Position numbers and translations under genes: made by a program
Shown: one piece after another, positions 18,483 to 20,350 of the stretch
Layout: each line of letters begins with the position of its first letter
Position numbering within the stretch: the first letter of the stretch is position 1
The notes under the pieces: model-generated
Seen by the model: the letters and a program-made list of their open reading frames with translations, nothing else
Told to the model about the DNA's origin: nothing
The model's database searches: none
NCBI GenBank assembly: GCA_946803715.1
Contig: CAMPET010000396.1
Location: 1-20,350 of the forward strand
Source of the DNA: Beroe ovata
Lineage: Eukaryota > Ctenophora > Nuda > Beroida > Beroidae
DNA: 20,350 nt
Reading direction: 5' to 3'

Positions 18483-20036
18483 ACAAGTAAACCGACAAGT
18501 GACAAGTGACTGTGATTCTCTATGATAAGACAAAGCCGGAGCTAAAAACGCTGTTATGAGAAAACACCCGGTCATTTTGCTGTATCCTGTAAACATTATA
18601 ACCCGTCGGGTAAATAATATGCTTTGTGTTGTAAGCGTGTAGTGAGCAGCAAATCATTGGTTTCAATACAAATTAGTAACTACCCAGTTTGTGTGTGTGT
18701 GTGTGTGTATGTGTGTGTGTGTCTGTGTCTGTGTCTGTGTCTGTGTCTGTGTCTGTGTGACATATACTGGTACCTGTCGACTGTTTGTATGGACCTGTTT
18801 GAGTTTCCGTATCTGTTTCAGGATACACAGCTGATGAAGTTCAGATCGCATGTGTTACACAGTCTATTGGAGGGATTTGTACAGAGGTAAGTAGTACTCT
18901 GACATCCAGCATGAACCATCACACCCAGTATGCGTTAAATCTATCAAATGAGCGCTTCCTTCAAAACATCGATCTCGAAGGCATCGATCTGCAATTCCTG
19001 CTCTCACTTAATCCTTGAATTGTAAAAAACTGTGCATTGAATTGCAACAAGTTCATTCACGAACTTACATGTTGTTCAGAGACAGTCGTATCGATCTCCA
19101 TTGACGCTCAAATCTTGTCTCCTGAAATACACTATCACGCTACATAGCATACACAGTGCACATACACTATGATGCCTGGTATACACAGTATGTACAGTAC
19201 ATCATACTCTCCTGGCGTGTATGAGAAGTTGACATCACTAACGTGATATCTTGTCGTGTTGTTGTCATTGCAAGTTGACAATTCGCATGTTGCCCCTGAC
19301 CCACTAACATAGCCCTGTCACACTGCAAGTGTTGAGTTTGTGGAACGCGCCGTGCTTCACTTTCCACTCACTCTAATTTCAGTATCTGATGAGCGCGCAC
19401 ACGCGCGTATAGGACGCGCACTCCGCGCTCTGCAGATTGTATGGGATTGCTTGTCAATGGCGCTTCTTTGCAACACTTTACACTACTGTATATACACACA
19501 CACACTGTTCCAGGCGTGATCAGAGTATTCTACAACACACGTTACAAAGCAAGACGGAGTATGTGCTATGTGTCAAGATGACACCAGTACAGAGACGCCT
19601 TCTCAAGAGATTCGCGCTGGAAATGGATGGGGATGGGGCTGTTAACCCTATCTACGCGTTCACTGTACTGACAAAGGTAAATGTATATGTAAATTAGGGT
19701 GTTCCGTGATCTACAAGTACAAGGCCGTGCCTCAAAAACATGGAAAAGAGGCACACCCTACGTTGAATTGACAACCCTGCTGCTATCATTTAGTGGTGAC
19801 GGCATCACTTATGGCATTAACCTCAGATTTGGAATCATCCTGATGTGCTGCAAGAAGTGGTGGCGAGCAGTAAAGTGGATGATTTGGACGTTGACTTGCC
19901 CAAGTCGAGCACTAAACTCGCGTTGGATTGGGCAAAAGACGAGATTGTTGGGTTGAGACGGGGGGTGGTTGAAGATGGTGCTAAAATGGTGCTCCTATTA
20001 GAGCTGATAGAGGAGAGCGTTGCCATTGGAGATAAG
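10531..20036 (+). CDS. RAD54L2: RAD54L2/ARIP4-type SNF2 chromatin-remodelling ATPase, 3' end outside window
   Basis: SNF2-family ATPase of the ATRX/ARIP4 branch, a nuclear DNA translocase. Inferred exons: 10531-10602, 10752-10998, 11162-11420, 11573-11813, 12497-12621, 12718-12954, 13088-13233, 17092-17206, 17427-17589, 18822-18886, 19514-19676, 19827-20036. All are GT-AG, phases agree, and 2043 nt give 681 codons with no stop. The N-terminus is acidic with GTEEDAG repeats. [15 protein letters not shown] is the ATRX/ARIP4 signature helix before the ATPase. Walker A is GLGKT (K309), motif Ia is VPVNVLQNW, and Walker B is DEGH (459-462). [34 protein letters not shown] and IWNHPDV follow; TGYPLQ with WCMVDFVRP favours ARIP4 over ATRX. 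The C-terminal helicase lobe continues past the last good base (20252). Intron 7 (13234-17091) hosts an antisense Kv gene. The exon-6-like copy at 11909-12145 is excluded. Confidence 0.93.
10609..10670. repeat. TG-rich microsatellite in RAD54L2 intron 1
   Basis: An interrupted (TG)n tract with CTG and CGTG variants starts 6 bases after the exon 1 donor GTAAAT. On the plus strand it is UG-rich pre-mRNA. Confidence 0.88.
10781..10859 (+). repeat. 21-bp coding minisatellite (GTEEDAG heptad)
   Basis: Three identical 21-bp units plus a partial fourth lie in RAD54L2 exon 2, with starts at 10781, 10802, 10823 and 10844. They encode GTEEDAG three times and then GTEGD. They extend an acidic, Glu/Asp/Gly-rich N-terminal tail without breaking frame. 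Confidence 0.92.
11830..11861. repeat. (CA)n microsatellite ending at a single-N join
   Basis: A pure CA run 16 bases after the exon 4 donor stops at base 11862, which is N. The assembly evidently lost continuity in this repeat. Confidence 0.9.
11863..12384 (+). pseudogene. out-of-order duplicate of RAD54L2 exon 6 and flanks, probably misplaced contig or allele
   Basis: This 522-bp block lies exactly between two single-N joins. Bases 11863-12145 match 12672-12954 at an offset of 809, and the 237-nt exon equivalent (11909-12145) looks identical by eye. The flanking intron differs: the donor reads GTTCGT here but GTTAGT in exon 6, CATAGC stands against CACAGC, and the minisatellite tail is longer. 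The copy precedes exon 5, which encodes Walker A, so its protein order would be wrong. Exon 4 ends in phase 0 while this exon needs phase 2 upstream, so inclusion would shift frame and stop after about 24 codons. The best explanation is a scaffolding artefact placing the second haplotype. A genuine local duplication that is skipped is the alternative. Confidence 0.8.
12160..12384. repeat. minisatellite of CAGTACATTGTA-type units
   Basis: About ten degenerate ~20-27-bp units of the form (A)CATTGTAGTAGCACCAGT alternate with TATAGTAGTACCAGT variants. The same family occurs in shorter form at 12972-13061, in the true intron 6. The length difference between the two is what one expects from two alleles of one locus. 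Confidence 0.85.
12478..12494. repeat. (CA)n replacing the polypyrimidine tract of RAD54L2 exon 5
   Basis: A CA run follows TTCTCTCT and ends directly at the acceptor AG (12495-12496). Length changes here would alter the distance between pyrimidine tract and acceptor. Confidence 0.8.
13234..13811. other. intron 7 left part; Kv 3' flank
   Basis: No coding exon was recognised. Two plus-strand AATAAA hexamers lie near 13516 and 13541. A thrice-repeated TCACGCGTTAC/TCACGTGTGTTA motif lies at 13755-13765, 13772-13782 and 13789-13800, just downstream of the antisense Kv stop codon. The right end should contain the Kv 3' UTR, but no minus-strand AATAAA was noticed. Confidence 0.5.
13812..15446 (-). 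CDS. Shaker-type (Kv1-like) voltage-gated potassium channel, nested in a RAD54L2 intron
   Basis: Tetrameric plasma-membrane K+ channel. A single exon encodes 544 residues from ATGATG at 15446; the in-frame TTG at 15452 is not preferred. The N-terminus is charged. The T1 tetramerisation domain occupies ~110-205 (KINVGG from K112, [27 protein letters not shown]). It lacks the zinc-binding Cys pair of Kv2-4, which points to the Shaker class. S1-S6 follow. S4 begins near R342 with six charges every third position (R, R, K, R, K, K). The selectivity filter is TSVGYGD (440-446), with Ser where most animal Kv channels have Thr. S6 carries the ALPVPIIV gate hinge and FNYF. The C-terminus is short and ends DLEVGII. 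On the minus strand, TTTTGCAG ends 17 nt before the ATG, suggesting a leader intron or trans-splice site. The frame stays open through those 17 nt, so a coding upstream exon is not excluded. Confidence 0.94.
   Translation of the reverse strand: MMLSLRASLAKENEDTESDTSRRTDVTDHLKNRIRRLKNLRLTEYKKKSEPPATPPEPRNEEEESVEDGEPRKKLKTLLKEKGFTFVIDDQRRVDGVLRAYPEEFSFDDIVKINVGGLVYETRRSTLKRFPSTLLGGEGIEQYYYKSCDMYFLDRHRSAFSSILAYYQSGGLLSLPTTIHPLVFLEEARFYQLGARIINKLEQPFYVRRPSTADTMKEKVWQALEDPNSSQVAKSIAFFDLGCILTAIALICVRSLPKFSDMQKTGNRNIPDWNGGYETAFFLLETVCVIWFTGELLSRFCVCPKKLDFCKNILNWVDLLSIIPFYLELMVNSNAQVLLVVRIIRFTKIFRIFKLSKHFRGLIALGLALRHSVSEILVLFVFLFVAVLFFATIGYFSEVSLLKNCPLYENKTKEEQEGLPDCTDFKSVIGSFWWAIVTITSVGYGDEVPKTIVGMLSGALCAITGIIFVALPVPIIVSRFNYFLQLENDKCRVAADEDISIFTHPLYNPELRAGSKRKKESQVKRSASNNPDTGKPVDLEVGII
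15464..15482 (-). promoter_or_regulatory. splice acceptor just upstream of the Kv start codon
   Basis: The minus strand reads CTCTCTGTGTTTTGCAG, with AG at 15465-15464, 17 nt before the start codon. It is a strong pyrimidine-rich acceptor. It implies either an upstream 5' UTR exon or spliced-leader addition. Confidence 0.55.
15783..15863. promoter_or_regulatory. two palindromes upstream of the Kv gene (E-box and CRE-like)
   Basis: 15783-15798 is a perfect 16-bp palindrome, CGTGTCACGTGACACG, centred on the E-box CACGTG. 15841-15863 is a 23-bp inverted repeat with 11-bp arms (AACTGACATCA) around one base, containing TGATGTCA, one base off the CRE. They lie about 340 and 400 bp upstream of the Kv start. 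The region 15447-16090 has no coding sequence that I recognise. Confidence 0.45.
16091..16318. repeat. left copy of a ~228-bp duplicated block
   Basis: Matches 16365-16591 at an initial offset of 274 with few substitutions. This copy has 7 extra bases in GTGAAATGAGAAATTG. Both copies run into (TG)n. A single N separates them, so the pair may be two haplotypes of one locus joined in series. Confidence 0.85.
16319..16363. repeat. (TG)n microsatellite ending at a single-N join
   Basis: A TG run with one GA interruption ends at the N at 16364. Confidence 0.92.
16365..16591. repeat. right copy of the ~228-bp duplicated block
   Basis: Near-identical to 16091-16318, with a 7-base deletion, several substitutions (for example CTCGCATTC for CTCACGTTC) and a 6-base expansion in the ACACATACAC stretch. 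No coding content was recognised. Confidence 0.85.
16592..16715. repeat. (TG)n tracts flanking a single-N join
   Basis: 16592-16641 is a pure TG run and 16662-16715 an interrupted TG/CTG run, with N at 16661 between them. The remainder of intron 7 (16716-17091) shows no recognised exon other than the acceptor of exon 8. Confidence 0.9.
17074..17074. other. single-N assembly join 18 bases before exon 8
   Basis: Single unresolved bases occur at 11862, 12385, 16364, 16661 and 17074. This one is followed by a run of nine C immediately before the exon 8 acceptor (CTGTTTCAG), so the length of the pyrimidine tract here is unreliable. Confidence 0.9.
17717..17760. repeat. TG/CTG/TTG-rich tract in RAD54L2 intron 9
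   Basis: Interrupted TG repeat 128 bases after the exon 9 donor. The rest of intron 9 (17590-18821) holds two further dinucleotide tracts and no recognised exon. Confidence 0.8.
18407..18480. repeat. (CA)n microsatellite in RAD54L2 intron 9
   Basis: A CA run, pure from about 18426 to 18480. It is complementary to the TG tract at 18690-18759, 209 bases downstream in the same intron. Confidence 0.93.
18690..18759. repeat. (TG)n / (TGTGTC)n tract before exon 10
   Basis: A TG run changes to a hexamer CTGTGT repeat at about 18722 and ends about 62 bases before the exon 10 acceptor (18820-18821). Confidence 0.92.
18887..19513 (+). other. RAD54L2 intron 10
   Basis: No gene was recognised in these 627 bases. 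A 40-bp GC-rich imperfect inverted repeat lies at 19391-19430 (outer arms GAGCGCG and CGCGCTC). Upstream of it are several CATACAC/GTACA-rich stretches. Confidence 0.6.
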
Positions 20037-20140
20037 GTAACTGTCAGTCTGTCAACTTATGTGTTACTATCCGTTATTCCGTGACAGGAGATTGGTCGCT
20101 CATGTTCGACCTCATCTCCAATTACGCTCCCCTTACCAAC

Positions 20141-20252
20141 TCCCCTACTCCCTAACCAACTCCCCTACTCCCTAACCAACTCCCCTACTCCCTAATCAAC
20201 TCCCCCTGCTCCCTAATAAGCTCCCCCTGCTCCCTAATCAACTCCCCCTGGG
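20141..20252. repeat. 20-bp minisatellite at the end of genuine sequence
   Basis: About five and a half units of TCCCCTACTCCCTAACCAAC, with later units reading CTGCTCCCTAAT, fill RAD54L2 intron 12 up to 20252. Genomic sequence stops inside this repeat. Confidence 0.9.
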
Positions 20253-20350
20253 AGATCGGAAGAGCGGCGGGGAGGGAAACAGGGTAGAGGGGGGGGAACG
20301 GCGGAACAATAAAGAAAAAGAGGGGGGGAGGGGGGGGGCGGGGGGGGGGG
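20253..20350. other. Illumina adapter read-through and poly-G (not genomic)
   Basis: 20253-20265 is AGATCGGAAGAGC, the TruSeq adapter core. The following ~50 bases track the rest of that adapter with many positions changed to G, then an A-rich stretch and long G runs. This looks like low-quality read tail that was assembled. It should be trimmed. Confidence 0.93.

Noticed and set aside
10531-20036. Identification as ATRX rather than RAD54L2
   Set aside because: [31 protein letters not shown] and IWNHPDV follow ARIP4. ATRX has TGTPLQNNL and a different WCMVNF/CVQRKD pattern, and no ADD domain is present at the N-terminus.
1-20350. tRNA or rRNA genes, CRISPR arrays, bacterial operons
   Set aside because: No cloverleaf or rRNA core sequence was recognised. 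The tandem repeats lack CRISPR repeat-spacer structure, and the genes are spliced and eukaryotic.

Overview
The window is nuclear DNA from an early-branching animal. Evidence for this: compact multi-exon genes with short GT-AG introns, (CA/TG)n-rich introns, and animal-type proteins (an ARIP4/RAD54L2 remodeller, a Shaker-type Kv channel, a Cgr1/CCDC86 protein, a mitochondrial acyl carrier protein). All six gene models have a 3' splice-acceptor-like AG 1-17 bases before the proposed start codon. That would fit spliced-leader trans-splicing, and together with the tight gene spacing and a nested Kv gene it makes a ctenophore a reasonable guess, but the species cannot be fixed from this sequence.

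Layout. 1-562 is a 172-bp tandem satellite, followed by about 530 bp without a gene. 1094-5212 (minus) is a nine-exon coiled-coil gene resembling the C10orf67/DUF4709 family. 5213-6425 is a divergent intergenic region holding a GC-tipped foldback element. Four plus-strand genes then follow head to tail with gaps of about 190-320 bp: an M13 (neprilysin/PepO) zinc metallopeptidase (6426-8462), CCDC86/CGR1 (8728-9605), mitochondrial ACP NDUFAB1 (9792-10208), and RAD54L2/ARIP4 (10531 to beyond the window end, 12 exons seen). The 3.86-kb intron 7 of RAD54L2 contains a complete, apparently intronless Shaker-type potassium-channel gene on the opposite strand (13812-15446).

Assembly quality matters here. 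Five single-N joins (11862, 12385, 16364, 16661, 17074) sit in or beside low-complexity sequence. Two of them bracket a 522-bp block that repeats RAD54L2 exon 6 out of order and out of phase. Another separates two near-identical ~228-bp copies in intron 7. The last ~98 bp begin with the Illumina TruSeq adapter core and decay into poly-G, so they are not genomic.

The genes do not form an evident pathway. The plus-strand cluster could be an operon-like or simply compact arrangement: peptide turnover, 60S ribosome biogenesis, mitochondrial lipoate/complex I carrier, and SNF2 chromatin remodelling.
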